From contig NZ_KB905161.1 in assembly GCF_000378625.1 (NCBI RefSeq), positions 1 through 57,748 on the forward strand: a stretch of 57,748 nt of DNA, given 5' to 3'. Of this stretch, positions 46,554 to 56,807 are shown in pieces. The DNA is from Colwellia piezophila ATCC BAA-637 (GTDB lineage Bacteria; Pseudomonadota; Gammaproteobacteria; Enterobacterales; Alteromonadaceae). Numbering within the stretch: the first letter of the stretch is position 1; each line of letters begins with the position of its first letter. The notes under the pieces were generated by a model. The model was not told the origin of the DNA. It saw nothing but the letters and a program-made list of their open reading frames with translations, and made no database searches. A program made the translations under genes and the position numbers.

Positions 46554-49052
46554 ATGACATTTAATCGCCGAGAATTTATTAAAGCAAATGCAATTGCTGC
46601 AGCCGCAGCTGTTGCCGGGGTGTCTGTTCCTGCAATAGCCTCAAACTTAATTACCAGCTCTGATATTACCAAACTAAAGTGGGATAAAGCCCCTTGTCGT
46701 TTTTGTGGTACTGGCTGTAGTGTGAATGTTGGTGTGATGGATGGCAAAGTTGTTGCTACCCATGGCGATATCAAATCACCGGTAAATAAAGGCCTTAACT
46801 GTGTTAAAGGTTACTTCCTTTCAAAAATCATGTACGGCAAAGATAGATTAACAACGCCACTACTTCGTATGACCAACGGCAAGTACGATAAAGAAGGTGA
46901 ATTTGCGCCAGTTTCTTGGGATCAAGCGTTTGATGTTATGGCTGAAAAAGCCAAAGAGACCTTAAAAAAGGATGGCCCAACAGCAGTTGGTATGTTTGGC
47001 TCAGGTCAATGGACTGTACAAGAAGGTTATGCTGCAGTTAAGTTAATGAAAGCAGGCTTTCGTTCAAACAACATAGACCCTAACGCTCGTCATTGTATGG
47101 CTTCAGCTGTAGGTGGTTTTATGCGTACCTTTGGCATCGACGAACCTATGGGTTGTTACGATGATTTAGAAGCTGCTGATGCCTTTGTATTATGGGGCTC
47201 AAACATGGCCGAAATGCATCCTATTTTATGGACACGTTTAACCGATCGCCGTTTAAGCTCACCTCATGTAAAAGTTGCCGTATTATCTACTTTTGAGCAT
47301 AGAAGTTTTGATCTAGCGGATAATGGCATGATTTTCACGCCTCAAACTGATTTAGCTATTTTAAACTACATTGCCCATTATATTATTAGCACAGGCAGGG
47401 TTAACAAAGATTTTGTTAGCAAGCACACTAACTTTAGATTAGGTGAAACGGATATTGGTTATGGTTTACGTCCAGAACATCCATTAGAGCAAGCAGCTAA
47501 GAACAATGGCAAAACCGCCGGTAGTTCTACGCCTATTGATTTTGAAGAATATGCTAAATTTGTTAGTACTTACACGGTTGAATATACCTCAAAATTATCA
47601 GGTGTACCTGAGCATAAATTAGAAGCCTTAGCTGAGTTATATGCCGATCCAAAAATCAAAGTAACCTCTTTCTGGACTATGGGTTTTAACCAACATACCC
47701 GTGGAGTTTGGGCTAATAACTTAGTTTATAATATTCACTTATTAACCGGAAAAATTTCAACACCGGGTAACAGCCCGTTTTCATTAACTGGTCAACCTTC
47801 AGCTTGTGGTACGGCACGTGAAGTCGGAACATTCTCACACCGGTTACCGGCAGATATGGTGGTTACCAACCCTAAACATCGCGCCACCGCTGAAAAAATA
47901 TGGGATTTACCTGAAGGCACTATTCCTGCTAAACCCGGCTACCACGCTGTTTTACAAAACCGTATGCTTAAAGACGGCAAACTAAATTTCTATTGGGTGC
48001 AGTGTAATAACAACATGCAAGCCGCTGCTAACATCAACGAAGAAGGTTATCCTGGTTACCGTAACCCTAAAAACTTTATTGTCGTTTCAGACCCGTACCC
48101 AACGGTTACCGCACAAGCAGCTGATTTAATTTTACCGACCGCTATGTGGGTAGAAAAAGAAGGAGTTTACGGCAACGCAGAGCGTCGTACTCAGTCTTGG
48201 TATCAAATGGTTGAAGCACCGACCGGCGCTAAATCAGATTTATGGCAGTTAGTTGAGTTTTCAAAACGTTTTGCCATTGAAGATGTTTGGCCAGAAGAGC
48301 TTATTGCTAAAAAACCAGACGTGCGCGGTAAAACTTTATATGACGTACTCTATAAAGATTCGTCTGTTGGTAAGTTCTCCCTTGATGAAGTTCCTGAAGA
48401 TCGCTTAAATGACGAGTCTCGTCATTTTGGTTTCTATATCCAAAAAGGCTTATTTGAAGAATATGCAACCTTTGGTCGAGGTCATGCTCATGATTTAGCA
48501 CCTTATGATAGATATCATAAAGAGCGTGGTTTACGCTGGCCGGTAGTTAACGGTAAAGAAACTAAATGGCGCTTTAAAGAGGGTTCTGATCCTTACGTTA
48601 AAGCGGGTAGTGGCTGGGATTTTTATGGTCACAAAGACGGTCGTGCAAGAATTTTTGCTCTCCCTTATGAGCCACCGGCAGAGTCACCCGATGAAGAATA
48701 TGACTTATGGTTATCAACAGGTCGTGTTTTAGAACATTGGCATTCAGGTTCAATGACACAACGTGTTCCTGAGTTATATAAAGCTATGCCTGATGCCCTG
48801 GTTTATATGCATCCTGATGATGCTAAAAAACGCAACATGCGCCGTGGTGATTTAGTTAAGCTTATTTCTCGACGTGGTGAAGTACAAACCCGCGTAGAAA
48901 CTAGAGGCCGTAACAAACCACCTATAGGTTTAGTGTATATGCCTTGGTTTGATGCCAGCCGTTTAGTTAACAAAGTCACTTTAGATGCCACAGATCCGTT
49001 ATCGAAACAAACTGATTTCAAAAAATGTGCTATCAAAATTGTTAAAGTTTAG
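46554..49052 (+). CDS. napA: Periplasmic nitrate reductase catalytic subunit NapA
   Basis: The 832-residue product begins with a twin-arginine signal ([20 protein letters not shown]). It binds one [4Fe-4S] cluster through Cys48, Cys51, Cys55 and Cys83 (CRFCGTGC, then GLNC), and molybdenum bis-MGD through Cys181 in [10 protein letters not shown]. It reduces nitrate to nitrite in the periplasm with electrons from NapB and NapC. Length and domain order are full. AAGGAAGGTGACACG precedes the ATG. It is the main gene of the operon. napG and napH, present in some operons, are absent, so NapC carries quinol electrons. Confidence 0.97.
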   Translation: MTFNRREFIKANAIAAAAAVAGVSVPAIASNLITSSDITKLKWDKAPCRFCGTGCSVNVGVMDGKVVATHGDIKSPVNKGLNCVKGYFLSKIMYGKDRLTTPLLRMTNGKYDKEGEFAPVSWDQAFDVMAEKAKETLKKDGPTAVGMFGSGQWTVQEGYAAVKLMKAGFRSNNIDPNARHCMASAVGGFMRTFGIDEPMGCYDDLEAADAFVLWGSNMAEMHPILWTRLTDRRLSSPHVKVAVLSTFEHRSFDLADNGMIFTPQTDLAILNYIAHYIISTGRVNKDFVSKHTNFRLGETDIGYGLRPEHPLEQAAKNNGKTAGSSTPIDFEEYAKFVSTYTVEYTSKLSGVPEHKLEALAELYADPKIKVTSFWTMGFNQHTRGVWANNLVYNIHLLTGKISTPGNSPFSLTGQPSACGTAREVGTFSHRLPADMVVTNPKHRATAEKIWDLPEGTIPAKPGYHAVLQNRMLKDGKLNFYWVQCNNNMQAAANINEEGYPGYRNPKNFIVVSDPYPTVTAQAADLILPTAMWVEKEGVYGNAERRTQSWYQMVEAPTGAKSDLWQLVEFSKRFAIEDVWPEELIAKKPDVRGKTLYDVLYKDSSVGKFSLDEVPEDRLNDESRHFGFYIQKGLFEEYATFGRGHAHDLAPYDRYHKERGLRWPVVNGKETKWRFKEGSDPYVKAGSGWDFYGHKDGRARIFALPYEPPAESPDEEYDLWLSTGRVLEHWHSGSMTQRVPELYKAMPDALVYMHPDDAKKRNMRRGDLVKLISRRGEVQTRVETRGRNKPPIGLVYMPWFDASRLVNKVTLDATDPLSKQTDFKKCAIKIVKV

Positions 49053-49061
49053 GAGTCTACA

Positions 49062-49565
49062 ATGAAAAATTTTAACCTAGCAGTCATTGCCAGTTTATTG
49101 GTACTAGCAGTATCACCAATTATGTACTCGCTAAACGCCAATGCGGCGGATAAAGAAACGGTTAACTCTGTGGCTACACTCAGGGATGCTACCCCTATCG
49201 ATGTGCAAAAAGAGCCTAACCGTATCCCTAAAGTAATCAATAAGGATATCAAAAAAGCACGTAATTATCCGATGCAGCCACCGGTTATCCCTCATACTAC
49301 CCGCAGTTATGAGGTGAACAAATATAACAACAAGTGTATGTCATGTCATTCTCGTCAACGTACAGAGAAATCACAGGCACCTATGGTAAGTGTGACTCAC
49401 TTTATGAATCGAGATGGTAATTTCTTAGCAGAAATATCACCGCGTCGTTACTTTTGTAACCAGTGTCATGTTACCCAACTTGATGCAGAGCCTTTAGTAG
49501 AAAATACCTTCATTGATATGCACAGCTTAATGAAACAAAAAACAGCTAACGCTAAAGAACACTAG
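49062..49565 (+). CDS. napB: Diheme cytochrome c NapB
   Basis: The 167-residue product has a Sec signal (cleavage near NANA-AD, residues 28-30) and two heme c sites, CMSCH at 92-96 and CNQCH at 132-136, with distal His residues in PHTTRSYE and VTHFMNRDG. It passes electrons from NapC to NapA in the periplasm. It starts 10 bases after napA with AGGAG upstream. Its last codons (KEH, stop) lie inside the first unit of the 80-bp tandem repeat. Confidence 0.95.
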   Translation: MKNFNLAVIASLLVLAVSPIMYSLNANAADKETVNSVATLRDATPIDVQKEPNRIPKVINKDIKKARNYPMQPPVIPHTTRSYEVNKYNNKCMSCHSRQRTEKSQAPMVSVTHFMNRDGNFLAEISPRRYFCNQCHVTQLDAEPLVENTFIDMHSLMKQKTANAKEH

Positions 49566-49573
49566 GAGTAGCC

Positions 49574-49651
49574 ATGAAAAAATTATTAATGCATATGAGT
49601 TTGGCAAAACACAAAATGTCATCAAATCAGACTAAAGAACACCAGGAGTAG
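49574..49651 (+). CDS. 25-residue ORF from the first duplicated napC start
   Basis: MKKLLMHMSLAKHKM... ends in TKEHQE and a TAG inside the next ribosome site (AGGAGTAGCCATG). It has the same AGGAG and spacing as napC, so ribosomes should start here. It is a by-product of the tandem duplication; a function is not implied. Confidence 0.35.
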   Translation: MKKLLMHMSLAKHKMSSNQTKEHQE

Positions 49652-49653
49652 CC

Positions 49654-49731
49654 ATGAAAAAATTATTAATGCATACGAGCCTGGCAGAACAAAAAATGTC
49701 ATCAAATCAGACTAAAGAACACCAGGAGTAG
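49654..49731 (+). CDS. 25-residue ORF from the second duplicated napC start
   Basis: [15 protein letters not shown]..., the same length and end (TKEHQE, TAG) as the first copy, with three amino-acid and two silent differences. Its stop lies two bases before the true napC ATG, an arrangement that allows stop-start reinitiation into napC. Confidence 0.35.
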   Translation: MKKLLMHTSLAEQKMSSNQTKEHQE

Positions 49732-49733
49732 CC

Positions 49734-50321
49734 ATGAAAAAATTATTAATGATTGGCTGGAAAACGCTCATGAAACCGAGTGGTTATTACAGCCTAGGAG
49801 CTTTGGTTATCGGTGGTTTTGTTGCGGGTGTTATTTTCTGGGGTGGTTTTAATACCGCGCTTGAATTTACTAATACTGAAGAGTTTTGTATTTCCTGTCA
49901 TTCAATGGAAAGCAACTCCTATGAAGAGCTGAAAACCACTATCCATTTTAGCAACCGCTCAGGCGTGCGCGCTACTTGCCCTGATTGTCATGTGCCACAT
50001 AAATGGACCAACAAAATAGCCGCTAAAATTCGCGCTTCAAAAGATGTATGGGGTTGGCTTTTTGGTACTGTTAATACTCGCGAGAAGTTCTTAGTACATC
50101 GAAGAAGTTTAGCCGAAAACGAGTGGCGTAGACTGAAAGCAAACGACTCTTTAGAGTGTCGTAACTGTCACAACTTTGATTATATGGACTTTACTGAGCA
50201 AAGTGACCGTGCTGCATATCAACACTCTACAGCCTTAGCCAGCGGTGAGAAAACCTGTATAGACTGTCATAAAGGTATTGCCCATCAATTACCCGATATG
50301 AAAGGTGTTGAAGGTTGGTAA
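49734..50321 (+). CDS. napC: Tetraheme cytochrome c quinol dehydrogenase NapC
   Basis: The 195-residue NapC/NirT-family protein has one N-terminal membrane anchor (about 17-40) and four heme c sites: CISCH (52-56), CPDCH (82-86), CRNCH (142-146) and CIDCH (175-179). It oxidises membrane quinol and feeds electrons to NapB-NapA. It is the last gene of the operon, placed 168 bases after napB because of the duplicated junction, and followed by a terminator. Confidence 0.95.
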   Translation: MKKLLMIGWKTLMKPSGYYSLGALVIGGFVAGVIFWGGFNTALEFTNTEEFCISCHSMESNSYEELKTTIHFSNRSGVRATCPDCHVPHKWTNKIAAKIRASKDVWGWLFGTVNTREKFLVHRRSLAENEWRRLKANDSLECRNCHNFDYMDFTEQSDRAAYQHSTALASGEKTCIDCHKGIAHQLPDMKGVEGW

Positions 50322-50668
50322 TCTCCTTATAAGCAGAATATCAATAATATAAATACAACCAGTGCTTGCCACTGGTTTTTTTATTGTCTAGCCGTTAAAA
50401 CCTGCAGCCAAAAAAATTAAAAACCGCATGGTGGAATATTAACTCTCTACGGATAATTATCGCTAAGCCTAAGAAAACGCTATAAAAACAATAACCTTAA
50501 AATTAAATCAATATTTTCAATACCTTAACTTTATAAAGTTTTATTTTTAAGCTGGTGTACTATTTTTAGCGATTTATTATCAAACCTTATTGAAAATAGC
50601 TATTATCTTACCTATCTTAAACCCTACAGATAAAAATATTACGACCCATAATTATTAAAGGTAGAGCA
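50322..50668. other. Intergenic region after nap
   Basis: Apart from the napC terminator at 50357-50386, these roughly 350 AT-rich bases show no supported gene. They should hold the promoter of the 50669 gene, which has a clear ribosome site (AAAGGTAGAGC). Confidence 0.4.
50357..50386 (+). terminator. Terminator of the nap operon
   Basis: ACCAGTG and CACTGGT pair around CTTGC, followed by a run of seven T's, about 35 bases after the napC stop. Confidence 0.88.
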
Positions 50669-50896
50669 ATGGTAAGCGATATTGACGATAATTTTCTCGA
50701 CCAAGAAAGTGCTAGTAACGAAAGTGATAGTAACTTAGATGAAAGTTATGATAATAATGCTCTAAAGGCAATATCACTGGCTGAAAAAAGTGCTCAAGAG
50801 CAAGCTCAAAAAAACCTATTAGCACGAAAACGCATTGATGAATTAAAAGAAAAAAAGCGCCTTAAAGACTTACTTGATGACAGTGAGGATTGGTAA
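50669..50896 (+). CDS. Small acidic protein, resembling the PA3496 family
   Basis: The 75-residue product has an acidic, Asn/Ser-rich N-terminal half and a helical C-terminal half with LARKRIDELKEKKRLKDLLD and a DSEDW end. The 'RRxIExxxEERxLRxxLDDxW' tail recalls small PA3496-type proteins of gammaproteobacteria, which have been linked loosely to envelope integrity. No signal or membrane helix. The function is unknown and the family name is tentative. Confidence 0.55.
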   Translation: MVSDIDDNFLDQESASNESDSNLDESYDNNALKAISLAEKSAQEQAQKNLLARKRIDELKEKKRLKDLLDDSEDW

Positions 50897-51017
50897 GTCC
50901 GACATAATTAAAGCCCACAATCCTGTAACCTTGGTATACCCTTGATATAACTTTGCAATAACTTCATTTAGGCATAGAATAACCCTCTGTTTTCAATCTC
51001 ATTTACTTTAAAATATT

Positions 51018-51671
51018 ATGACGTTATTTGAAAAACTGCGCTGCCTATTGACCTTCGGTCAAGGCGTTGCATTATCACTTCCCGAAATATCTACCGACAC
51101 AAGCCCTAGCCAATTATTTGAGCAATGGTTTACTGATGCCAAAAAGTCTGGAATATTACTGCCAGAAGCCATGTCTGTTAGTAGCTGCAACGCCGACGGT
51201 CAGCCAAGCTCACGTATGGTATTACTAAAAAACTATGATGAAGACGGTTTTGTATTTTTTACCAATTATGCTAGCCGGAAAAGCCATGAGCTTATTGAAA
51301 ATGATAAGGTTGCCTTACTATTTCATTGGAACGTACTACAAAGACAAATTCGTATTGAAGGAACGGTGGAAAAAGTATCAGAGCAAGAATCCGCTGACTA
51401 TTTTCATAGCCGTGATAGAGGCAGCCAAATAGGCGCTTGGGCCTCTAAGCAAAGTCAGAAACTCAAATATGATGATGAGCTTAAAGAGCGTATGAGTCAT
51501 TACCAGAACAAGTTTTCAAAGGGCGAAGTTCCGTACCCTGAATTTTGGGGTGGATGGCGCGTTAAACCCCATGCCATTGAATTTTGGCAAGGCCGAGCCA
51601 ATCGTTTACATGATAGAATATGTTTTGAAAAACAGAATGAACTATGGACACAACATAAGTTACACCCCTAA
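51018..51671 (+). CDS. pdxH: Pyridoxamine 5'-phosphate oxidase
   Basis: The 217-residue product has the FMN-binding residues of PNPOx (GQPSSRMVLLKNYDEDGFVFFTN, RKSHELIENDKVALLFHW, then RQIRIEGTVEKVS) and the C-terminal EFWQGRANRLHDR signature. It oxidises pyridoxine or pyridoxamine phosphate to pyridoxal phosphate. The first 30 residues diverge from the usual basic RxxY...L opening that forms the active-site lid, being replaced by a hydrophobic stretch (LRCLLTFGQGVALSLPEI). It may be a paralogue with altered kinetics. Confidence 0.9.
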   Translation: MTLFEKLRCLLTFGQGVALSLPEISTDTSPSQLFEQWFTDAKKSGILLPEAMSVSSCNADGQPSSRMVLLKNYDEDGFVFFTNYASRKSHELIENDKVALLFHWNVLQRQIRIEGTVEKVSEQESADYFHSRDRGSQIGAWASKQSQKLKYDDELKERMSHYQNKFSKGEVPYPEFWGGWRVKPHAIEFWQGRANRLHDRICFEKQNELWTQHKLHP

Positions 51672-51685
51672 GGGATAATAAATAC

Positions 51686-51720
51686 TCAGGGGGGCAATAT
51701 TTAAATCCCCCCACGTTTTG
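51686..51720. terminator. Hairpin between convergent pdxH and loiP
   Basis: GGGGGG and CCCCCC pair across a 12-base AT-rich loop, followed by CGTTTTGTG on the plus strand. It is a plausible, though not classical, shared terminator. Confidence 0.5.
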
Positions 51721-51731
51721 TGATAATACGG

Positions 51732-52544
51732 CTAAGACTTAGGTGTTGGGATCAGACTAGGTTTTTTGCATTGTGGTCTATTACCCGTTTGATAATATTT
51801 CATCGACACCGGTAAATGTGCGGTTAATTGTTTAATACGCGTTTCATTAGATGGATGGGTTGACATAAATTCAGCTGGAGCATCTTTACTCAGTTTCGCC
51901 ATATTTTGCCAAAGTTTAATGCTGGCACTCGGTTCAAAGCCCGAACGAGCCATTAGGTCTTGGCCAACGATATCCGCTTCACTTTCATGAGCTCGACCAT
52001 ATGGCATGATCACGCCGTATTGTAACCCGACACCTAGCCCAGCCATCCATAAACCTTTATTCTCTACATCTGTCATAGCAACAGCTGTTGTTGCCGCGGC
52101 CATGCCCATATTTTTCAGTTTGTTAGCTGATAACCGTTCATTAGAGTGATGCTCGATAACATGACCAACTTCATGGCCAATAATAGCGCCTAATTGATCT
52201 TGGTTTTCAGTAACTTTTAAAATGCCCGTATAAACACCAATTTTACCGCCTGGTAAGGCAAAGGCATTCACTTGTGGGGAATCGAAAACAACAACCTCCC
52301 AATTACCTTTATGAACGGATTTAGGTACGTTTTTGGTAATGGCGTTGGCAACACATTGCACAAAGTCGTTGATTGCCTTATCTGTACTAATCGGGGTTTT
52401 CGTTTTCATCTCTTCGAATGAAGCAGCCCCCATTTTATCAAGCTCGCTATCTGAAAATAGCATCACTTGTGTGCGACCAGTGCTCGAACTTGTACAGGCA
52501 GTAAGCGCAATTAATGCGCTAAGCATAATGAGGGGACGTTTCAT
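51732..52544 (-). CDS. M48-family metalloprotease, LoiP/YggG type lipoprotein
   Basis: The 270-residue product has a lipoprotein signal (LIALTACTSSS, Cys17). It carries the M48 zinc motif HEVGH in GAIIGHEVGHVIEHHSNE, the third ligand Glu in AHESEADIVGQDLM, and the family end MSTHPSNETRIKQLTAHLP. It would be an outer-membrane-anchored periplasmic protease for misfolded proteins. It lacks the TPR repeats of BepA. A family B repeat lies in its upstream spacer. Confidence 0.9.
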   Translation of the reverse strand: MKRPLIMLSALIALTACTSSSTGRTQVMLFSDSELDKMGAASFEEMKTKTPISTDKAINDFVQCVANAITKNVPKSVHKGNWEVVVFDSPQVNAFALPGGKIGVYTGILKVTENQDQLGAIIGHEVGHVIEHHSNERLSANKLKNMGMAAATTAVAMTDVENKGLWMAGLGVGLQYGVIMPYGRAHESEADIVGQDLMARSGFEPSASIKLWQNMAKLSKDAPAEFMSTHPSNETRIKQLTAHLPVSMKYYQTGNRPQCKKPSLIPTPKS

Positions 52545-52661
52545 GGCTGACTTAATTAATCCTTAAATGATAAGTGGGCCTATATTATGATGATGACTAA
52601 CAAGATGCTAGTCGGTTACACTTTTTAGTTATTATAATCACCGCAACTTTTTAATAGAGTA

Positions 52662-52819
52662 ATACCCGTATCATTAAGTTTGTGATCTTGTTGTGCATAG
52701 GGATAATACATCAGGGCAAGGCGCTCGATTGAGCAATAGCTGGCTATTGGGATTGAGATCAACGCAGACATGACGTATTTCACCCCCACAAGTGGGCAAT
52801 AATTTAAGGAGATTGGTAT
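52662..52819. repeat. MITE-like palindromic repeat, family B, copy 2
   Basis: This 158-bp copy is in reverse orientation to the copy at 18414-18572. Both share CGCTCGATTGAGCAATAG/CTATTGCTCAATCGAGCG, CTTGTTGTGCATAGG, and ends ATACC...GGTAT. The element can fold on itself. It lies between loiP and the oad terminator. Confidence 0.75.
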
Positions 52820-52837
52820 CAATAATCAGACATAAAA

Positions 52838-52860
52838 AAACCGAGCAAGGCTCGGTTTTT
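52838..52860. terminator. Terminator of the oad operon
   Basis: AAAACCGAGC and GCTCGGTTTT pair around AAG, with A and T runs on each side. It lies 34 bases beyond the oadB stop on the minus strand. Confidence 0.88.
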
Positions 52861-52893
52861 AATCAGTGTAATTTGTTAGGGTACTTTAGCAGC

Positions 52894-54024
52894 TTAACCC
52901 ACTAGCGCCAATAACACCCCAGCGGCAACAGCAGAGCCTAGCACACCCGCCACATTAGGCCCCATAGCATGCATAAGTAAGAAGTTATGCGGATTAGCTT
53001 CTAAGCCAACCTTATTTGCCACACGTGCTGCCATAGGTACGGCAGAGACACCAGCAGCGCCAATAAGTGGATTAATAGGGATTTTAGAGAACTTATTCAT
53101 GGTTTTTGCCATGATTACCCCTGAAGCAGTACCAATGGAGAAAGCCACTGCGCCTAACCCTAAAATACCTAAGGTTTCGACATTTAAGAATGCTTCAGCA
53201 CTTAACTTGGAACCAACACCTAGACCTAAGAATATAGTGGTAATATTAATAAGCTCATTTTGCGCGGTGGAACTTAAACGATCAACCACACCCGACTCTC
53301 GCATTAAGTTTCCTAAACAAAACATACCGACCAAGGGTGTTGCTGCAGGTAAAAAGAAAATAGTCATTAACAAGACACCTAATGGAAAAATAATTTTTTC
53401 TATTTTAGTGACTGATCTGAGTTGCGCCATTTCAATTTTACGTTCATCTAACGTGGTTAATGCTCTCATGATTGGCGGTTGGATAATGGGTACCAAAGCC
53501 ATATAAGAATAAGCGGCTACCGCAATTGCGCCTAATAAATCAGGTGCTAATTTTGAAGCAAGAAATATTGCCGTTGGCCCATCTGCGCCACCAATAATGG
53601 CAATAGCTGAAGCATCTTTAAGGGTAAACTCTATACCTGGGACGTAGTTTAGTGCGATGGCGCCAAACAAGGTAGCAAAAATACCGAACTGCGCTGCTGC
53701 GCCTAAAAGCAAGGTTTTAGGATTAGCGATCAGGGCACCAAAGTCCGTCATCGCACCAACACCCATAAAGATAATGAGTGGGAAAATTCCCGTATCAATA
53801 CCGGCATAGTAGATATAATGCAATAAACCACCGACTTCTGAAAAGCCTGATACTGGGATATTGGTTAAAATAGCACCAAAGCCCATTGGTAATAATAATA
53901 ATGGCTCAAAGTTTCGCGCAATAGCTAAATAAAGCAGGCCGCAGCCCACTAACATCATCACTACTTGCCCTATCTCAAAATTTGCTAAGCCAGTTGAAAG
54001 CCATAATTTAGTTAATGAATCCAT
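52894..54024 (-). CDS. oadB: Na+-pumping oxaloacetate decarboxylase beta subunit
   Basis: The 376-residue protein has about nine membrane segments and the OadB/GcdB/MmdB hallmarks [21 protein letters not shown] (ion-binding Asp) and [20 protein letters not shown]. It decarboxylates the carboxybiotin presented by the alpha subunit and exports Na+. It lies 8 bases downstream of oadA. The length is shorter than the 430-residue Vibrio or Klebsiella OadB, mainly at the N-terminus. Confidence 0.95.
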   Translation of the reverse strand: MDSLTKLWLSTGLANFEIGQVVMMLVGCGLLYLAIARNFEPLLLLPMGFGAILTNIPVSGFSEVGGLLHYIYYAGIDTGIFPLIIFMGVGAMTDFGALIANPKTLLLGAAAQFGIFATLFGAIALNYVPGIEFTLKDASAIAIIGGADGPTAIFLASKLAPDLLGAIAVAAYSYMALVPIIQPPIMRALTTLDERKIEMAQLRSVTKIEKIIFPLGVLLMTIFFLPAATPLVGMFCLGNLMRESGVVDRLSSTAQNELINITTIFLGLGVGSKLSAEAFLNVETLGILGLGAVAFSIGTASGVIMAKTMNKFSKIPINPLIGAAGVSAVPMAARVANKVGLEANPHNFLLMHAMGPNVAGVLGSAVAAGVLLALVG

Positions 54025-54032
54025 GATAACTC

Positions 54033-55811
54033 CTATGAAAAACTAAGCAAGGCATCACCAACGGCAACTGAGTCACCTTCTTTGGTAAATAACGAGACAA
54101 TTTCCCCGGCAGTTACTGCGCGAATCTCAGTTTCCATTTTCATTGCTTCCATAATAATCACGACTTCATCCGCTTCCACATGGTCGCCTTCTCTAACCAA
54201 AACTTTAAAGATATTACCCGCTAATGGTGCGTTTAATGTCTCTTCAGCAGAAATTGAAGCGGATTGTTTCATGGCATCATCACCGGCAGGATGCGTTATC
54301 GCATCGATAGAACCGCCCGGTGCAACTACAACATCGTAAACCTTGCCATCAACACTAACCGCATAGTTTTCAGGTGGGGTCGCTGAGTTTGCTTCATTGA
54401 CTACCTTACTTGCTTTATTTGCTTTAGTCGGGATGGGTTCAAAAGCCGCAGGGTTGTTTCGATTTTCTAAGAATTTCAACCCAATTTGAGGGAATAAAGC
54501 ATAGGTTAATACATCGTCAATACTTTCATCGGCTAGCTTGATATTTTTTTCTTTTGCTAAGATTTGTAGTTCTTCAGTAAGCTTATCAATCTCAGGGTTT
54601 AACAAGTCCGCAGGACGACAGGTAATGACTTCTTTACCATTTAAAACACGTGCTTGTAGTTCCGCATCAACTGGGGCCGCTGTAGCGCCGTATTCACCTT
54701 TTAACACCCCTGCAGTTTCTTTTGTTATAGATTTATAACGCTCACCCGTTAATATATTGAGAACTGCTTGCGTACCAACAATTTGAGAAGTTGGTGTAAC
54801 TAATGGGATATAACCTAAGTCTTTACGAACTTTTGGTATCTCAATTAATACTTCATCAAACTTATCTGCTGCGCCTTGTTCTTTTAACTGGTTTTCCATA
54901 TTTGTTAACATGCCACCAGGTACTTGCGCTGTTAATATGCGGGCATCAACACCTTTTAAGCTGCCTTCAAATTCGGCATATTTCTCTCTAACATCACGAA
55001 AATATGCCGCCACCTCGGCCATTTTTTCAATGTTGAGTCCAGAAGCCCTTGGAGTGCCTTCGACTATCGCGGCAATGGTTTCCGTGGGTGAATGGCCGTA
55101 AGTCATACTCATTGACGAGATGGAAGTGTCGATAACATCAATATCGCAATCAATAGCTTTCATTTGTGTGGCAACACTTAAGCCTGTTGTCGCATGGCAA
55201 TGCAAAGCGATAGGCAAAGCAACAGTTTCTTTTAATTTACCAATCAACTCAGCGGCATCGTATGGCTTTAACAAGCCTGACATATCTTTAATACACAGAG
55301 AGTGTGCGCCCATATCTTCAATCTGTTTGGCCATCGTTAACCAACCTTGGAGATTATGGACCGGGCTTTCGGTATAACTCAATGTACCCTGGGCATGAGC
55401 ACCTACCTTAACGGCGGCTTTAATTGAGGTTTGAAGGTTGCGGACATCATTCATCGCATCAAAAATACGAAAAACATCAACACCATTAATGTGAGCACGC
55501 TCAACAAATTTTTCTACCACATCATCAGCATAATGGCGGTAGCCAAGAATATTTTGACCACGGAATAACATTTGCTGTTTGGTGTTAGGCATCGCCTTTT
55601 TAAGGGCACGAATTCTCTCCCACGGATCTTCACCGAGGTAACGGATACATGAATCAAACGTAGCACCGCCCCAAGATTCAATGGACCAATAGCCAACCTC
55701 ATCAAGTGTTGCAGCAATAGGCAGCATGTCTGCTAATCGAAGCCTAGTGGCCAGAATTGATTGATGTCCGTCTCTTAAGACAACTTCGGTGATACCTAAT
55801 GGCTTAGTCAT
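54033..55811 (-). CDS. oadA: Oxaloacetate decarboxylase alpha subunit
   Basis: The 592-residue product has the carboxyltransferase domain ([14 protein letters not shown] near the start, [16 protein letters not shown], and [20 protein letters not shown] with metal-binding His), then a PYC_OADA domain, an Ala/Pro linker and a biotinyl domain. The biotin is on Lys558 in [11 protein letters not shown]. It transfers CO2 from oxaloacetate to biotin on the cytoplasmic side and then hands it to OadB. It lies between oadG and oadB. Confidence 0.96.
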   Translation of the reverse strand: MTKPLGITEVVLRDGHQSILATRLRLADMLPIAATLDEVGYWSIESWGGATFDSCIRYLGEDPWERIRALKKAMPNTKQQMLFRGQNILGYRHYADDVVEKFVERAHINGVDVFRIFDAMNDVRNLQTSIKAAVKVGAHAQGTLSYTESPVHNLQGWLTMAKQIEDMGAHSLCIKDMSGLLKPYDAAELIGKLKETVALPIALHCHATTGLSVATQMKAIDCDIDVIDTSISSMSMTYGHSPTETIAAIVEGTPRASGLNIEKMAEVAAYFRDVREKYAEFEGSLKGVDARILTAQVPGGMLTNMENQLKEQGAADKFDEVLIEIPKVRKDLGYIPLVTPTSQIVGTQAVLNILTGERYKSITKETAGVLKGEYGATAAPVDAELQARVLNGKEVITCRPADLLNPEIDKLTEELQILAKEKNIKLADESIDDVLTYALFPQIGLKFLENRNNPAAFEPIPTKANKASKVVNEANSATPPENYAVSVDGKVYDVVVAPGGSIDAITHPAGDDAMKQSASISAEETLNAPLAGNIFKVLVREGDHVEADEVVIIMEAMKMETEIRAVTAGEIVSLFTKEGDSVAVGDALLSFS

Positions 55812-55876
55812 GTTTATGCCCTTTTAGCAAAATTTTTAATTATATTGGTGAAGCAAAATTTCAATTTTTATCAAGT

Positions 55877-56155
55877 TTATTTGTCTTTGCCATGCTGAGT
55901 GCGATAACGTTTCACCGCGCCACTAATGGCCGCAACAACAGCAGGTGATATCTCACCGTGAGGTTTAGAATGGCTTTTACTTTTCCGATTAGTACGTGAT
56001 AGCGGTGCGACAATAGGGTCTGGAAACTTGATCGCCAATCTTGCCAGTACGGTATTAATAAAAATAATTAGCATGCTTAAAAATACAAATACAAAAACCA
56101 TACCTGCTAACATTAAAGTGCCCGCTTCAAAAAACTGCTGTTGCATATTGTCCAT
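55877..56155 (-). CDS. oadG: Oxaloacetate decarboxylase gamma subunit
   Basis: The 92-residue product has one membrane helix (about 12-36, AGTLMLAGMVFVFVFLSMLIIF) and a soluble tail ending SGAVKRYRTQHGKDK, the OadG pattern. The gamma subunit holds the alpha and beta subunits together and assists CO2 release. It is the first gene of oadGAB, and 65 bases separate it from oadA. The tail has two His residues but is short for OadG. Confidence 0.88.
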   Translation of the reverse strand: MDNMQQQFFEAGTLMLAGMVFVFVFLSMLIIFINTVLARLAIKFPDPIVAPLSRTNRKSKSHSKPHGEISPAVVAAISGAVKRYRTQHGKDK

Positions 56156-56807
56156 AATTTATTCTCGTTCAAATTCATTGTAACTTCTTGTAATTAGAAT
56201 AATCACTCCAATAACTAAAAAGCAAACACTTTCCACGAGTTTCACAAAAATAAACTACCGTCAAGACCCAAATCGGTAAATATTCAGCTAAAAAACCATT
56301 ATATTCACACTATTTTGTATACATTAAATATTGTATACAACATCAAGGCTATGAATACAGAGTATCAGCAAAAGATAAGCGACAACTTTATACAATATAC
56401 AACGGCAATTAAAACATTCATGATTCTCAATTTTTATGTATATTTATACCAAAGCCTAGGTAATAGAATACCAAATATACAATAATTTATGTAAGACCTT
56501 AGCCATAGATTTTTCCCACCCCATAGTCATTCAATAACCCATAACCTAGATAACGCCACTTAAAGTGTACGACAACAAGACAAGCACTCCCCTCAGCACA
56601 ATAGTGAACTTATCCTTGATAAATGGCGTATCCATTAAGGTGAAGTTTGTCGGTTATATTTAACAGCCAACAAGAATCGAATCTTTTTTTTAAGATAGTG
56701 AGGGCTAGCTCATAGTAGTAGCTGTTATCTTCAACGAGGCCTATTCAGAGCATTCTCAGCGCCCCTTACTAGCTTTGAGTATATGACAGGCACAAAGGAG
56801 AGTATTT
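56156..56807. other. Intergenic region upstream of oadG, no gene seen
   Basis: About 650 bases with no supported coding frame. They hold the oad promoter and the GTATAC repeats at 56315-56340. From about 56808 the sequence turns into tRNA-Arg derived fragments. Confidence 0.4.
56315..56340. promoter_or_regulatory. Paired GTATAC sites upstream of oadGAB
   Basis: TTGTATACA (56315-56323) and TTGTATACAA (56331-56340) are two near-palindromes seven bases apart. A weaker relative (TATACAATATACAA) lies at about 56389-56402. TTGTATACAA-like sites fit the TNGTNNNACNA pattern of GntR/FadR-type regulators. They lie 160-185 bases from the oadG start. Confidence 0.4.

Larger units (their letters stand above)
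49552..49751 (+). repeat. 80-bp tandem repeat (2.5 units) spanning the napB end and napC start
   Basis: Units begin at 49552, 49632 and 49712 with CTAAAGAACAC(T/C)AGGAGTAG, each followed by CCATGAAAAAATTATTAATG. Each copy therefore holds the napB 3' codons, a Shine-Dalgarno and the first six codons of napC. Because 80 is not a multiple of 3, the first two ATGs (49574, 49654) open 25-codon frames that end in TAG exactly at the next AGGAG. Only the third ATG (49734) reads into napC. Units 1 and 2 differ at five positions, so the duplication is not brand new. Confidence 0.9.

Noticed and set aside
53099..53506. 135-codon plus-strand ORF inside oadB
   Set aside because: It is antisense to a well-conserved membrane protein; low-complexity antisense frames of this kind are common opposite hydrophobic genes.
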